NCBI RefSeq assembly: GCF_963855985.1
Contig: NC_087104.1
Coordinates: 5,890,001 to 5,954,000 of the forward strand
Source of the DNA: Ostrinia nubilalis
Taxonomy: Eukaryota > Arthropoda > Insecta > Lepidoptera > Crambidae
Direction of reading: 5' to 3'
Length of the DNA: 64,000 nt
Shown: piece by piece, positions 1 through 11,072 of the stretch
Layout of the letters: each line of letters begins with the position of its first letter
Position numbering within the stretch: position 1 is the first letter of the stretch
Position numbers and translations under genes: made by a program
Notes under the pieces: model-generated
Databases searched by the model: none
Seen by the model: the letters and a program-made list of their open reading frames with translations, nothing else
Told to the model about the DNA's origin: nothing

Positions 1-531
1 ATTTTATTTATTTATTTAAAACTTATATGCACATAGAACGGTGTACATAAGGTAATAATAAGTAGGTAGGTAGATTTTTCAACAACTGCGCCATTAGATA
101 CTGCGTTGCAGTGTTGCCAGGCGAAAAATATAGCTAGATGTGTGGTTTTAGTTACATAATAATATTGTTTATTGTTATCCAGCGATTGGACACTTAATAC
201 GCAATAGACTATAGGTATTTTCCCTTATACGGCTAATTGGTGTAAAATGACCACAGGCTATCAAGGTCGCCTCTGTAACAAATTCACAATGGACGCCGTG
301 GATTTAGGTAAATAGTACCGTCCATAATGCACTATTGTTAATTAAAGTACAACATAATTAATCTAAAAATAGCCAATTAAAGTTACACGAGTTTGATGGG
401 AAAATTCCTAAAGTAAAAAAATAATATTTGATGATTTTTTTTTCTATAATAACAAAATTTCTCATGTTATTTTTTAAACTTTTTAGTTTACAGTCTATGT
501 ATAGGTAACTACGGTTTATAACATGTTGCTA
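1..531. other. non-coding, A+T-rich, no gene seen
   Basis: Begins with a short (ATTT)n run. No open frame, splice-bounded exon or clear repeat boundary was found before the foldback element that starts at 532. It is probably intronic to the transporter gene whose last two exons lie downstream. Confidence 0.5.
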
Positions 532-1917
532 TAGTCCAGTCAATGAATGCCTTAACGACGGTGTAGAGAGAAATCCGTGGAACACAATTTCTGACCTCGG
601 GACTTTATTTAGCCTAGTTAGGTGGTAAACATAGCAAAAGTCCCCGCCCTTAGCCCTTGAGCCGGCGGGGAGAGGGGGGTTTAAAGGTACCACTTTTCGG
701 TTTTTCGCTTAATCCTCGGAAACTATGCGTCCTAGTGACATGACTACTATGAACCAAAAAAAGCTTATTCAATTTGCTACAGGTGAGACCGTCAAGTTTT
801 TCTATATCTTGTATAGTTTTTGCGGCATCTGCTCTAGAAGGTCTGTAAAATTGGAAATTTTATTGTTGTCTTACATGTTCCTTTCAGGAGAAAATCGACT
901 AAATCAACATTGAGCAAACACTATAGACATGCGGGAGCATGTTAAGCCTAGTTCCATGGAGGGGACTGCACCGTGCGTATATTTAGACGAAACAATTAGA
1001 GCCACTTTTGACTCCTCATCATTCAAAAACTACTGTGCATTAACACTTCAAATTTGGCTCATGTATTGAGACTTGCAAGATATACATCAGCTTCAAATTT
1101 CGTAAATATACCTCAAACGGTTATTTAGGTATTGACGTTCAAAAATCGATATTTAGAGCACTAAAATCTATCTATCACATGTGAAATGTTATAATTTACT
1201 GGTTTTTTATTTGTTCCTTTGTATTTACATAACGACCTTTCTGGATGCCAAATTTGAACCTTCGAGGTCATCTGGAAGTGGTTAGAATTTGGTCTATAGG
1301 TCAGACATGTAGATTTTTGGACGTCAATATCTAAAGAACCGTTTGAGGCATATTTATGAAATTTGAAACTGATGTATATCTTGCAAGTCTCAACACATGA
1401 GCCAAATTTGAAGTGTTATTGCACAGTAGTTTTTGAGTGATGAGGAGTCAAAAGTGGCTCAAAGTGATTCGTCTAAATATACGCACGGTGTAGTCCCCTC
1501 GCAGGAACTAGGCTTAACATGCTCCCGCATGTCTAGAATGATTGCTCAATGTTGATTTAGTCAATTTTCTCCTGATGGGAACATGTAAGACAAAAATAGA
1601 ATTTCCAATATTACAGACCTTCTAGAGCAGATGCCGCGAAAACTATACAATTTATAGAAAAACTTGTCTATCTCACCTGTAGCAAATTGAATATACTTTT
1701 TTTGGTTCAAAGTAGTCATGTCACTAGGACGCATAGTTTCCGAGGATTAAGCGAAAAACCGAAAAGTGGCACCTTTAAACCCCCCTCACCCCGCCGGCTC
1801 AAGGGCTAAGGGCGGGGACTTTTGCTATGTTCACCTCCTAACTAGTCTAAATAAAGTCCTGAAGTCAGAAATTGTGTTCTACAGTTTTCCATCTATAATG
1901 CTTTATTGACTGGACTA
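532..1917. mobile_element. long-arm foldback element 1
   Basis: Two arms of about 600 bp (532 to about 1152 and about 1310 to 1917) are inverted copies at roughly 90 percent identity by eye, around a loop of about 160 bp. The ends read TAGTCCAGTCAA and its reverse complement, and are flanked by a 3-bp direct repeat, CTA (529-531 and 1918-1920). A GC-rich block containing GAGCCGGCGGGGAGAG is present in both arms. The short open frame at 725-913 lies inside the arm and is not a gene. No transposase is visible, so the element is non-autonomous. The same terminal sequence bounds the second foldback at 9404-10497. Confidence 0.85.
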
Positions 1918-2224
1918 CTATGTGTTTAACAACAGGTATATCTCAATTTAAAATATCCATAACAACAAAATCATCTAGTACAAAAATAAATTAGTGATAG
2001 TTTTGGACGTAATTCTATAATAATGCAACAATAATTTCTGTAATTTACCCAAACTGTAACCGCATTTGCTCGTAAATTGGCAACAGATTAAAAAAGCATT
2101 TGAAACCACCCCTATACCCTTTGCTTTGAGGTTCTATAGTCCAATGAATCGTTATCTAGTAGTTATAGGGTTGCCATCACTGAGGATTCGGATCCGGACA
2201 AATTGTGATCTTCCCTTCCGAACT

Positions 2225-2285
2225 TTGCCGGTTTTTGTAGTATAGAAAGACGAATTGAGAACCTCCTCCTTTTTTTAAGTGGGTT
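2225..2285 (-). repeat. short dispersed repeat (GGAGGAGGTTCTCAA motif)
   Basis: Read on the minus strand this gives a pyrimidine/purine-rich stretch with GGAGGAGGTTCTCAATTCGT. The same motif, preceded by AACCGACTTCAAAAAA, occurs on the plus strand at 63699-63735. It is a dispersed repeat piece of unassigned class. Confidence 0.5.
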
Positions 2286-2378
2286 ATAAAATGACATCAT
2301 ACAAAGGTACAGATCGATTTAAAAACTTAGCAATTATAGATATTCAATTTTAAGATTATGAGGTTTTATTCGATATAA

Positions 2379-2579
2379 CTAGCGGGCGCCCGCGACTTTG
2401 TACGCGTGGATCCCGTTTTACCCACGTATGGGTGGAGTTTCGTAAAATCCTTTCTTAGCGGATGCCAACGTCATAACATCTGCCAAATTTCAGCCCGATC
2501 CGTCCAGTGGTTTGGGCTGTGCGTTGATAGATCACTATGTCAGTCAGTCAGTCACCTTTGAGTTATATTTATATTTAGA
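2379..2579 (-). mobile_element. short non-autonomous Helitron
   Basis: On the minus strand it starts with TCTAAATAT and ends in CTAG after a GC-rich hairpin region. The flanking bases are A and T, the usual A^T insertion site. It contains the ACTGACTGACTGACATAGTG region near the 5' end seen in the other copies at 49391 and 55723. No Rep/helicase coding is present. Confidence 0.75.
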
Positions 2580-2932
2580 TTCTATCTTTGAAGCAACTAC
2601 TTAATTTATTTAAAACAATCAAACAGCTTTTATCAGAAAGTCGGAATTTTTACAAAAGTCTAGATGGCAACCCTAACATCCCTATCAATACTAAACACGT
2701 TCCAAAGATACTTTGATACGGGCGCATTTCGGTCCCTGGCACTCGGAATGATGCAATTTGTTCGACAAAGTTTAAGCAGCTTGAAGCACGAGACTTAGAA
2801 GATAAGCTGCTTTTGGCTTTAGCGTAGACGCTCTAAGATCTGTGGAAGATTTTGTAGATATCTCTTTGCTATCTAAAAAATTCGTTTTTGGATTTAATGC
2901 AGGTTCTTTTAGTCATTGATTTGATACAATTT

Positions 2933-2980
2933 GTCAGGTGTGATACAGGCCAAGGGCTTCCTCGTTGTGGATAAAAAAAA
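2933..2980 (+). repeat. 5'-truncated SINE 3' end
   Basis: Only the last ~45 bp remain: TGATACAGGCCAAGGGCTTC, then CTCGTTGTGGATA and a run of A. The same 3' end closes the longer copies at 56700-56848 (plus) and 21506-21815 (minus). Confidence 0.6.
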
Positions 2981-3081
2981 TGGTTTAGGAAAATTGTATT
3001 CTCGTTTCGAATCAATGATAATAACCAAAACTAAATAGCTGTCCAACACTGAACCGTGACTGAACCGTCCCAGCTGACATT

Positions 3082-3498
3082 TAAGCTCGATTCACATATA
3101 TCAGTGAAGCCACAGTTCCGTCACAGTGTCCGCTCAGTTCAGTATCAGTGGTACAGTGTAATTATTTTGAATATTTTAAAATTTCAGAGAGCTGTTTCAA
3201 TATTCTTGTTCAGAAACTATCAAGTAAGTTATTTTGTTTTTGATGCCGCGGCGTCGTCCGTGATCCGACAAAAAATATCGTCGTCAACGAATAGGTAAGT
3301 AGTCAGACTATTCGTTGACGACGATATTTTTTAATAGTCTGTGTTTGCCGGTGTCGGCACTGACACTGAGAGCACTGTGTCGTCACTGACACTGACAAGT
3401 GGGGATGCGTTCATAGACACTGTATGAAAGAATGTTTCGCACTGTGCCGGTACTGAGCCTGAACTGTGACTTCACTGATATGTGTGAGTCGACCTTTA
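3082..3498. mobile_element. foldback MITE with internal perfect hairpin
   Basis: The outer arms pair imperfectly: CACATATATCAGTGAAG on the left matches the reverse complement of CTTCACTGATATGTGTG on the right, followed by CACAGT-rich sequence on both sides. In the centre, 3270-3294 and 3308-3332 form a perfect 25-bp inverted repeat around a 13-base spacer. The open frame across 3056-3298 is a by-product of the arm. Confidence 0.65.
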
Positions 3499-4351
3499 GG
3501 AGGACGCTATTATCATATCAATACTTGATCATTAGTTTAGTTCCGACTCTTGCCACGTTGGACAACCAATAATTGTCATTTGCAGGAGGGCGCGAATTTG
3601 AGTAGTTACCTACTGTGGGTTTTTAGTTCCGATTTTTGCCGCTTGACTCTTCAGAACGCATCGCGTTTTCCGTGGCTTTAGCTAGGTTTTTCCTTATACA
3701 GGTGTTAAGGCAAATAGATAATTCCGATGATAGTACTAGGTATTAGTTAGCACTTAGTAGATCATACGTTTGATCCTCCAAAAAAAAATCCTAGCTAGAG
3801 TATTGCCTAAAAGATACGTCCAGGCCAGGCCAGGTAGAATCAAAAACGAGTTTGATGATACATTATGTATTTTATTACCAGGTAGAAAATATTTTTAGAG
3901 ATTAGTCGCAGAATGCATAAACTACACGTGAGTAATAATAAAACTTGCAGGCTTGGCATTTTTGACTCTATTAAATATATTTTTAGCAAATAAATAAGCA
4001 CGACCTTTTGTTATAGAAACTTGTTCTAAAACTCACCTAGCAAGTGTGGTGAGATATTGGAATTAAGTTTTTTTAATGTATCATTAGGTAAATTGATGTA
4101 CTTAGAAGTTGATGGGAAATGGTTGTGTGTCCATTCTCCTCTTAACCTTCCAAATGCACTTACATATTAGATTAAGTAACTACATAAAAAAAAGAAAGTA
4201 AACATTGTAAACAATTTAAACTTTATCTTATCGTATGAGTAAATAATCCTGCTAAATGTCGACGCTCTCAATCGGATAAAATTTCAATCTCTCTTAAAAT
4301 AGATTGCCTCATGCTACTTAATTTATTTTAAAGTTTGACAGATTTACCCAA

Positions 4352-4558
4352 TATCACCGTAGCTCAATGGTCAAAGCAGTCGCCTGGCAAGCGAACGGTC
4401 ATGGGTTCAATTCCCATCTGAAGAAATTGGTCTCTTCAAGGTTCTTACTCATCTCTTAACAGATTTTCCAGAAATCCATAGTGTAGGTAGATGATTGGTC
4501 TTTTCAAGGTTCTTAAACTCATCTCCATCCAGATTGTCGCAAAATCCAAGATTCCAGT
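4352..4558 (+). repeat. tRNA-derived SINE-like repeat
   Basis: Positions 4352-4424 have a tRNA-like layout: A-box TAGCTCAATGGT, an anticodon-like loop CTGGCAA with four of five stem pairs, and a perfect five-pair T-arm around GGGTTCAATTCCC. The acceptor stem does not pair, so this is not a functional tRNA gene. It is followed by two degenerate 68-bp tandem units, each starting ATTGGTCTCTTCAAGGTTCT or similar (4426 and 4494). This fits the head and body of an old SINE. Confidence 0.55.
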
Positions 4559-4599
4559 TTTTTAACGTCGGGATACTAAATTATGCTTTTCGCATGTCC

Positions 4600-4745
4600 A
4601 CTGGTTAATACGGACGGTCAGTGGCTTACTCGTTTGTGGGACTCTCCCCGCCTGCTCACTACCTAAAGACGGGGCTTACCCACAAACCCGACGGTGTCCA
4701 TCCGAGCCGCAAGTTATTGTCCTAACTTGGATTCGTCCGCGACCT
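4600..4745 (-). repeat. dispersed repeat family (CGCGGACGAAT / GGACACCGTC)
   Basis: On the minus strand it carries GCGGACGAATCCAAGTTAGG, GACAATAACTTGCGGCTC and GGACACCGTCGGGTT in order. The same order recurs on the plus strand at 43333-43420, and a shorter piece (GGACACCGTCAGGTTTTAGA) occurs near 59147. Class is not assigned; it is possibly part of a LINE. Confidence 0.55.
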
Positions 4746-4777
4746 ACCAATTTGAACCTTAACCCCTTCTGTTACAG

Positions 4778-4934
4778 GCAAAACTAGCTCTCTAATCAGC
4801 ATCTCCGAAGCACTGGTGCCGGTGATATACTCGCCGGTATACAGCAAGGTGTACCTCAGCACTCTGTCGACCTTCGCTGGGGCGTTCTACCTCATCAGTG
4901 CTGCGCTGGCTGTCCCCGCTATAGGTATATTGAT
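4778..4934 (+). CDS. penultimate coding exon of an SLC46-like MFS transporter
   Basis: The exon is bounded by acceptor TTCTGTTACAG (AG at 4776-4777) and donor GTGAGT (from 4935). It is open in a single frame beginning with the last two bases of a split Gly codon, and ends with two bases of a codon completed at 11628. The peptide starts GKTSSLISISEALVPVIYSP and continues through a hydrophobic stretch of two membrane helices ending AVPAIGIL. The pattern G-K-x-S-S-L-x-x-x-x-E-A-L-x-P and Y-S-K-V-Y is what I recall from the last helices of insect proton-coupled folate transporter/SLC46 proteins, which move folate-like or other organic substrates across membranes with protons. Family assignment rests on motif recognition; the substrate is not known. 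Upstream exons must lie left of the window. Confidence 0.75.
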
Positions 4935-4974
4935 GTGAGTATAAATATGTACTTTAATTTATTATTAACTAAAA

Positions 4975-5180
4975 GCCTGGTCCGTGAGCACGTAGAATTT
5001 TGTCCAATGACCCCAAGCTGGCCATCCTTATCGCTCGCGCGTAATTATGTTGTTGTCGTGCTCGCACACTCACTGCGGGCGCCCGTCGCACAGTCGCGAT
5101 AGCAATATAATTACGCGCGAGCGATAAGGATGGGTAGCTTGGGGTCATTGGACAATATTCTACGTGCTCACGGACCAGGC
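4975..5180. mobile_element. MITE, GCCTGGTCCGTGAGCACG family, copy 1
   Basis: About 206 bp with terminal inverted repeats of roughly 40 bp (GCCTGGTCCGTGAGCACGTA onward). The interior is rich in CGCGCGTAATTA. A second copy with the same ends lies at 34204-34414. It sits 40 bp downstream of the transporter exon. Confidence 0.85.
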
Positions 5181-6019
5181 TTTATCTGCTTAATATTTTT
5201 TCTGTAGACCACTACGTTTACTATAAAGTAGGACAAGCTTTTAGGACATTGTGTGTGACCTGAAAATAGCCTTAAAGAATATGAATTAGAATCATTAAGA
5301 AATGTTAGGAATGCATAAACATGTACTGAAGATTACTTAACGCAGTGGAGCTATTCTCCAGTGCCATTTCTCTATAGCTGTAATCTCAGTAACTTACATA
5401 CTTTTGTGCTTTAAGTGAGAGGGATAGATATAAAAATAGATTGAAAAGTAATAAAGATAATACGTCATTTCCATTAAGGTATCTGTAAGATCTATGCGGT
5501 AGGAAACAGACTGGTCACAAAGAATTGTAATAAAATACTAAACGCAAAAAATGCAACCAGAATTATCTCATTTATTACATACCTAGTTGACAGATGGCTA
5601 CATACTTAAAGCCCTTGAAATATTGTAAAGACTGATGTAAAGGCACATTTATTTACTGAGGGCGTGGCTCGTCTCCTAATCCTTAATACTTTTAAGGTCG
5701 GATCAGACATTTACATATTCAAAGGATCAACGTCTGTAGTCCACTACCTACCTACTCAGATTTGGAAATAAGACAAAGATATTTTTTGCACGAGATTAAT
5801 GCCTTATGTACAAATTTATTTTGGCATTAAAGTTTAAATAAAATAAAATAAATGGCGAACGAAATCTGAACAAAACAGAGGAATGCCTGAAATAAGATGC
5901 ACAAAATACGAACAGAACAGTTATAGCTAAAATTACTTAGTATTTTTACAATACTGCATAATCCGTCTCCTGTTACATTTGTCAAGAGTTTTTCAAGTCA
6001 ATCGTCAAGAGTTATCTGC

Positions 6020-6152
6020 CCCCCTAGACAAAACGCACTTTTTGATCGAATCGAAAATCGAATCCGTCAAATCTCCATACAAAAAAGGGGCTTTTCGACC
6101 ACTTTTCGACTGGTTTGCGATTATAATTTGCACGTTGTCTAGACCCACTGCT
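6020..6152 (-). mobile_element. MITE-like repeat, GTCTAGACCCACTG family, copy 1
   Basis: The same sequence, inverted, occurs at 29652-29790. Shared blocks include GGTTTGCGATTATAATTTGC, CTCCATACAAAAAAGGG and GTCTAGACCCACTG. The ends are weakly inverted (CTAGACAAAACGCAC at the left against GTGCAAATTATAATCG-like sequence inverted at the right). Coding appearance at 5979-6170 is coincidental. Confidence 0.6.
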
Positions 6153-6160
6153 GTGTACCT

Positions 6161-6292
6161 AATTGTGTAAAGCAATCGTACCTATTCATTTGACAGTTCA
6201 AAACGTACGTTATATTCTGTCAAACGCCTTGTTATGCAGATTTTATCGTACGTTTTTAATTGTCAAATTAATACGATTGCATTAAACAATTT
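6161..6292. mobile_element. palindromic MITE, AATTGTGTAAAGCAATCGTA family, degenerate copy
   Basis: The left end AATTGTGTAAAGCAATCGTA and right end TACGATTGCATTAAACAATT are inverted with a few mismatches, and TTTGACAGTTC and ACGTACG continue the pairing inward. A better preserved copy is at 24133-24268. Confidence 0.75.
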
Positions 6293-6856
6293 CCCATCTT
6301 TTTTCCGCGTTATTCAATTTATGATTTATTTGAAGAAATTAAAGACCAGAACCGCAAAAGCTTAGTAAAGGACTATACAGGAACTATTATTAGAAGAACC
6401 ATCAAAGATACTCCGGATGTGACCATAACTTTATGAGTCGGGGCATGAGATTTCTAATACTTCATCTTCGTTTTCATATAAAATTAGACTCTACAGAACT
6501 TTGTTGATATTTTTTGCCGACTCTATTCTGCATCACACAGCCCAGCCTCACATAGCCAATTGCATTTTTTCACGTTTCCCAAGTAGCGGTTCTAATGACT
6601 CGCATTACAAAATGCAGACAAAAAAAGACCTTGCGGTCAACCGAGAGCTTGCCCTTACCGTTCTGTCAATGATCGATTTCTAAATACCTTGAACCGATAA
6701 TTTCTATTTGCTATACCTTTGGCCTTACCATACAAACCCTATGGTTATTTCGAGACATGGTTGCGGTAGCACCATGTAAATTGACAAACAAAACCTTGGG
6801 TGTGGAAAGCGGAAACTTAAAATAAACTAATTTGTTTTGATAAACTGTCGCAAAAT

Positions 6857-6968
6857 AATTTAGTAAAGCATGGGGAATGTAGGCCAAATCCTTCATTTTA
6901 CTTCTGGTGTATTAGAAGGGTCGTGCTCCTGTAGTAGAGAGAGACTAACATGTTGACGATGATGATAA
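6857..6968 (+). repeat. non-LTR retrotransposon 3' end with GATGAT tail
   Basis: Blocks GCATGGGGAATGTAGGCC and GGGTCGTGCTCCTGTAGTAG, then TTGACGATGATGATAAAG. The same order ends another copy at 47386-47490. The trinucleotide tail is typical of RTE-clade elements. Confidence 0.55.
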
Positions 6969-7660
6969 AGAAATGTGAATTTAGAAAATCAATGACTTAA
7001 TTTAACAGAAAAATCGGTAGCAATATCTACCTCCTGTTTTGTGTCCCTATTGAGATTCAAGCCTATTTGGTTTAAATTCCACCATTAAAGACCAGCTTTC
7101 CTTCTCTCTAGTGTCAAGCCAAGTTAAAGTAACAGAACTGGCGAGCAGCACCGTGTGTAATATTACACGAACCATTTGCCCCTCTCATAACTCAAAAACT
7201 ATTTCTATTTCACATAAACGTGTCAAATTTGGTCACACCTACTCGAATTACTCACAATTGGGTAGTTTCGTTTTAAGATAGAGCCGTCAATCTGTTGACC
7301 CAAACAAATGTCTCTGACTTTGTGACTTGAGAGTCACGCCATTTTTTATACTCATTCAATCAATAAGCAAATACGGGAGTAGCATACACGTCTGTCAATT
7401 TTTTTTTTTAAATTACAGTAGGCAGGTAAATAAACATGAATAAGATGGTGTCTACCTAAGATGATTCACAAAGCATTTACCTGTATTGTCGTATCACTAA
7501 AAGGATTTAGGATGAAGATACCTTTTCATTTTAAAAATGACTATTGAAGTAATGCCGCTGATCTTTTTAAATATTTTTTAAACTCAGTTCACATTTATTT
7601 AGTGTTTAGTAATTGATAAAGTTTATTTGCCTAGAAGTACCTACTTAGATAGGTACTTAG

Positions 7661-7837
7661 CGCCCGTATTCATAAACATTACTATGAGGTCTCACAGTGC
7701 GCGTGGTGGACGCACAGGGTGACACAAGAACCAATCACAGAGCTCTATTCAACGCTGTGCGGTACTATTACTTATTCTGTGGCTGTGCGTTCGATTTGCT
7801 GCTTCACTTAAGCAAGCATCGTTTGTGAATACGGGCG
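7661..7837. mobile_element. MITE, CGCCCGTATTCACAAAC family, copy 1
   Basis: The termini CGCCCGTATTCATAAAC and GTTTGTGAATACGGGCG are inverted. Internal blocks ATGAGGTCTCACAGTGCGCG and GGACGCACAGGGTGACAC are shared with copies at 39562-39711 and 50624-50769. A TAA follows on the right. Confidence 0.85.
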
Positions 7838-8361
7838 TAAGTTAGTTTTTGTATTAATTGAAAACCAAATAAACCTCTACAATGCAAGGGATTTTCCCTA
7901 AACCATGATTTTAGATGAATAGACAAAATTTTGTTAGTGCATTGCTTCCCTAAATCTGATTGTTAAGTTTTCTAAGGACGACGGCACATCAAGAGAAACA
8001 ATAACCGACCTTAATCATTTGTAATAGCAGCGATTTTGCGACAGAAATGTTACAATTTGTTGTACTGACTACTGTAACAAGTATCTACTTACGTTTTTAA
8101 TAAGTTTTCGGTCGGATAACTTTTAGTTAATTATAATAAATTTTTAATCTAAACCAAAATGAACTGCAGGCAAGATTGAAGAAACCCACGAAGCTTGTTT
8201 CATTTTAATTACACTTATAATCTCAAGTTATTAGAACAGGGTAAAATCTAATTCCGGTGTAATTAACCTCTGAGCTTAAACATTATTATCTTTTCCAAGT
8301 TACTATAGTAACTAATATTTAAACTAAACACTGTTTTTCTATGCGACCGTTCAATCTCTAA

Positions 8362-8492
8362 GGCTGAGTTGCACCACATAACTTTGACGGTAACCGGAGT
8401 TTTTGTATGGATTTTTTTAACAGCTTTTTGACGTTTGTCAAAGTTAAAGTAAGATGGTGCAAATAAATATTCTGATATTCTGCAACTCAGCC
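8362..8492. mobile_element. MITE, GGCTGAGTTGCACC family, copy 1
   Basis: The ends GGCTGAGTTGCACCAC and TGCAACTCAGCC are inverted and flanked by perfect TAA duplications (8359-8361, 8493-8495). The interior has TTTTTGACGTTTGTCAAAGT and TAAAGTAAGATGGTGCAA, as in the other nine copies in the window. Confidence 0.85.
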
Positions 8493-9160
8493 TAAAATGG
8501 CTAAACCTATGTGGATGCGGTTTGTGATAATCATGATAAAGGTTAGGCAAAATTATGTTTTTGTTCCATATAAATAGGTATAATTCTATTATCAATTTTA
8601 AAGTATATTGTCGTGGCCTACTTATTTTATATCAAACATGCATACCTAACCTATTGAGAATGATTTCGCAGGAACAGTGTTAAATAAAATTGTTTTCTAT
8701 CTTATGCTGATTGACCCAATCTAAAAACTGTCCAGGAACCTGGTTTTTGATCCCACTATGATGATAATGTACTAAAAATAACTAAAATATTTGGTGATGT
8801 TCCGAAATGCCTCGATACTTAGTTCCTTCTCATCGATTCTTTTTATGAACTTGATTGATCGAATCGAGCGTACTAGATTTAGATTTATCGACTAGTTGTT
8901 AAGTTATAGCAATAATAGGTAGGTATAGTAGAATAATACTAGAATAGAGACAGTGAAAGGAGACTGCAGATAAGTGACATAATTGTTGACGTAACTAATC
9001 GCTAGAAGGGTGAGAAGTCAGATCATGTCACCCTGCGATGCAGTGTAGTTTACTCCGATTGCACTTACACTGTTGTATTATTTACTAATAAACAATCTAA
9101 ACGTAAAATTACTAATAAATTATCAATAATAGTCTATTAAAATAAAAATAATGTCGTTAA

Positions 9161-9337
9161 GGGCTATATTTCATGGGGACACCATGGCGGCCCAACCAGT
9201 CGCCGCTACCAACAAAATGTATGCAGCTCTATAGAGAGTTACTCACCTGGTGTCCGTTTGGTTGCGCAAAGCTGTATACATTTTTTTGATAGCGGCGACT
9301 GGTTGCCCCGCCATGGTGTCCCGGTGAAATATAGCCC
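9161..9337. mobile_element. piggyBac-type MITE with TTAA target duplication
   Basis: 177 bp with terminal inverted repeats of about 40 bp starting GGGCTATATTTCA and containing GGGACACCATGGCGG and AACCAGTCGCCGCTA in both arms. TTAA stands on both sides (9157-9160 and 9338-9341), the duplication piggyBac transposases produce. There is no coding capacity. Confidence 0.85.
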
Positions 9338-9403
9338 TTAATGTGCTGGTATCATCAAAACGAATTTGGCCATATAAAAAACAGAAACAGTAAGTTAACC
9401 TAT

Positions 9404-10497
9404 TAGTCCAGTCATTATAGTAAGTTCACCTCGGAATTCGAGATACCCAGCTGTAAGTCTGTAAATACGTGTATATTGACACCCTAAAAGTTGTCTCAAA
9501 ACCTACATATGGTAGGGTGTAAGCAACTATTAAATTTCAAGGTCAACGGTCACAAAAATCGTTTTTTTGCGCTTTTTTTAGAAATATCTCATTTCCTATG
9601 GGTTTTTTGCTATTTGCATTTATTATCAATATTGTAGAATACTAAATTCTCTACAAATGTTGTTTAAAAATTTTTTTATACGGTGAACCGTTTTCGAGAT
9701 AGAGGGCGGAGAGCGCGCGGTCACTGCATCACTTCAGGTCAACTTAAGCGGTTTAGATTTTTCATACAAAAGGATTTTCCCGCTAATTCCCGTGGGAAAT
9801 TCGGGAATTCCTTGTTGTAACTAAGCTTTAAGTTTACTAAGGTACCTACATGCCAAATTTCAAGCGTCTAACTTCCGTTCAGCGTTTAGATTTTTCATAC
9901 AAAAGGATTTTCCCGCTAATTCCTGTTCCCGTGGGAATTCCTAAGTATACTATAACCTGCCCAGGAGTATGAAGAATAATTGTACCAAGTTTCGTTAAAA
10001 TCCGTCGAGTAGTTTTTGTTTCTATAAGGAACATACAGACGGACAGACAGACAGACAAAAATTTTACTGATTGCATTTTTGGCATCAGTATCGATCACTA
10101 ATCACCCCCTGATAGTTATTTTGAAAATATATTTCATGTACAGAATTGACCTCTCTACAGATTTATTATAAGTACTAGCGGCCGCCCTCTATCTCGAAAA
10201 CGGTTCACCGTATAAAAAAATTATTTGAACAAAATTTGTAGAGAATTTTGTATTCTACAATATTGATACTAAATACAAATAGCAAAAAACCCATAGGAAA
10301 TGAGATATTTCCAAAAAAAGCGCAAAAAACCGATTTTTGTGACCTTTGACCTTAAAATTTAATAGTTGCTTACACCCTACCATATGTAGGTTTTGAGACA
10401 ACTTTTAGGGTGTCAATATACAAGTATTTACAGACTTACAGCTGGGTATCTCGAATTCCGAGATTCTTACCTAATTTAAGCTTAAATGACTGGACTA
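9404..10497. mobile_element. long-arm foldback element 2 with Helitron-like centre
   Basis: Arms of about 315 bp (9404-9720 and about 10180-10497) are inverted copies; shared blocks include CGAGATACCCAGCTGTAAGT, CCATAGGAAATGAGATATTT and TATACGGTGAACCGTTTTCG. The ends TAGTCCAGTCA match foldback 1, and TAT is duplicated on both sides (9401-9403, 10498-10500). The centre carries two direct copies of TTTTTCATACAAAAGGATTT with CCCGCTAATTCC, a run of GACGGACAGACAGACAGACA, and an ACTAGCGGCCGCCC end, all of which resemble a Helitron interior nested in the loop. Confidence 0.8.
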
Positions 10498-10791
10498 TAT
10501 TCCATGAAGTCCGGAGACGGTTCATAAAAGGAATGAAGAGAAATGTTTAATGCTTTTCCGGAAAAAAAGATCCGAAAAATGAACGTTCTTTTCATACAAA
10601 TTAATTTTGTTCTTGTAATTTGAATCCGCTTGCGGTCAATTTCCTTGCCTGAACTTCTGGCCACTAAGAAACTTTTTTCTGACCAATGCTGATCGTCTTT
10701 TGTTTTAATTTGGGAAATGTGCACAAAAAAAATATACATTTTCGTGTCTTGACGCAATTTGTTTGTTAAATCAATGATTCTATGAGTCTTA

Positions 10792-10917
10792 GGCTAAGTT
10801 GCACCGTCTAACTTTAACCGTAACTATAAGATAACCGATGTTTTTTGGATGGAGTTTGACAGATTTTGACGTTTGTTATAAGTTAAAGTAAGATGGTGCA
10901 ACCCAGCTAACCCAGCC
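10792..10917. mobile_element. MITE, GGCTGAGTTGCACC family, copy 2
   Basis: The left end GGCTAAGTTGCACCGTC is preceded by TTA. The right end is GTGCAACCCAGCTAACCCAG, with a short duplication of the last bases. The interior matches the family block GGAGTTTGACAGATTTTGAC. Confidence 0.75.
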
Positions 10918-11072
10918 TCTGTAGTTTGAAAGACTCCGTGCTCCAACACTGTTTGTTGATTTAATTATTTTCACTTAGAAACCTGATAAGTTTTCTCAGT
11001 TGTATGATAAAGTCAAATAATTCTGAACGTCGAGTGGCAAAAAATGGAATTAATAGCCCAGTAAGTCCTACT

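Noticed and set aside
725..913. Small gene in the first foldback arm
   Set aside because: The frame lies entirely in an inverted-repeat arm and is destroyed in the other arm.
4352..4424. tRNA gene
   Set aside because: The T-arm and A/B boxes are present but the acceptor stem does not pair; better read as a SINE head.
8263..8595. 110-codon minus-strand open frame
   Set aside because: It runs straight through the MITE at 8362-8492, so the frame is a by-product of the repeat.
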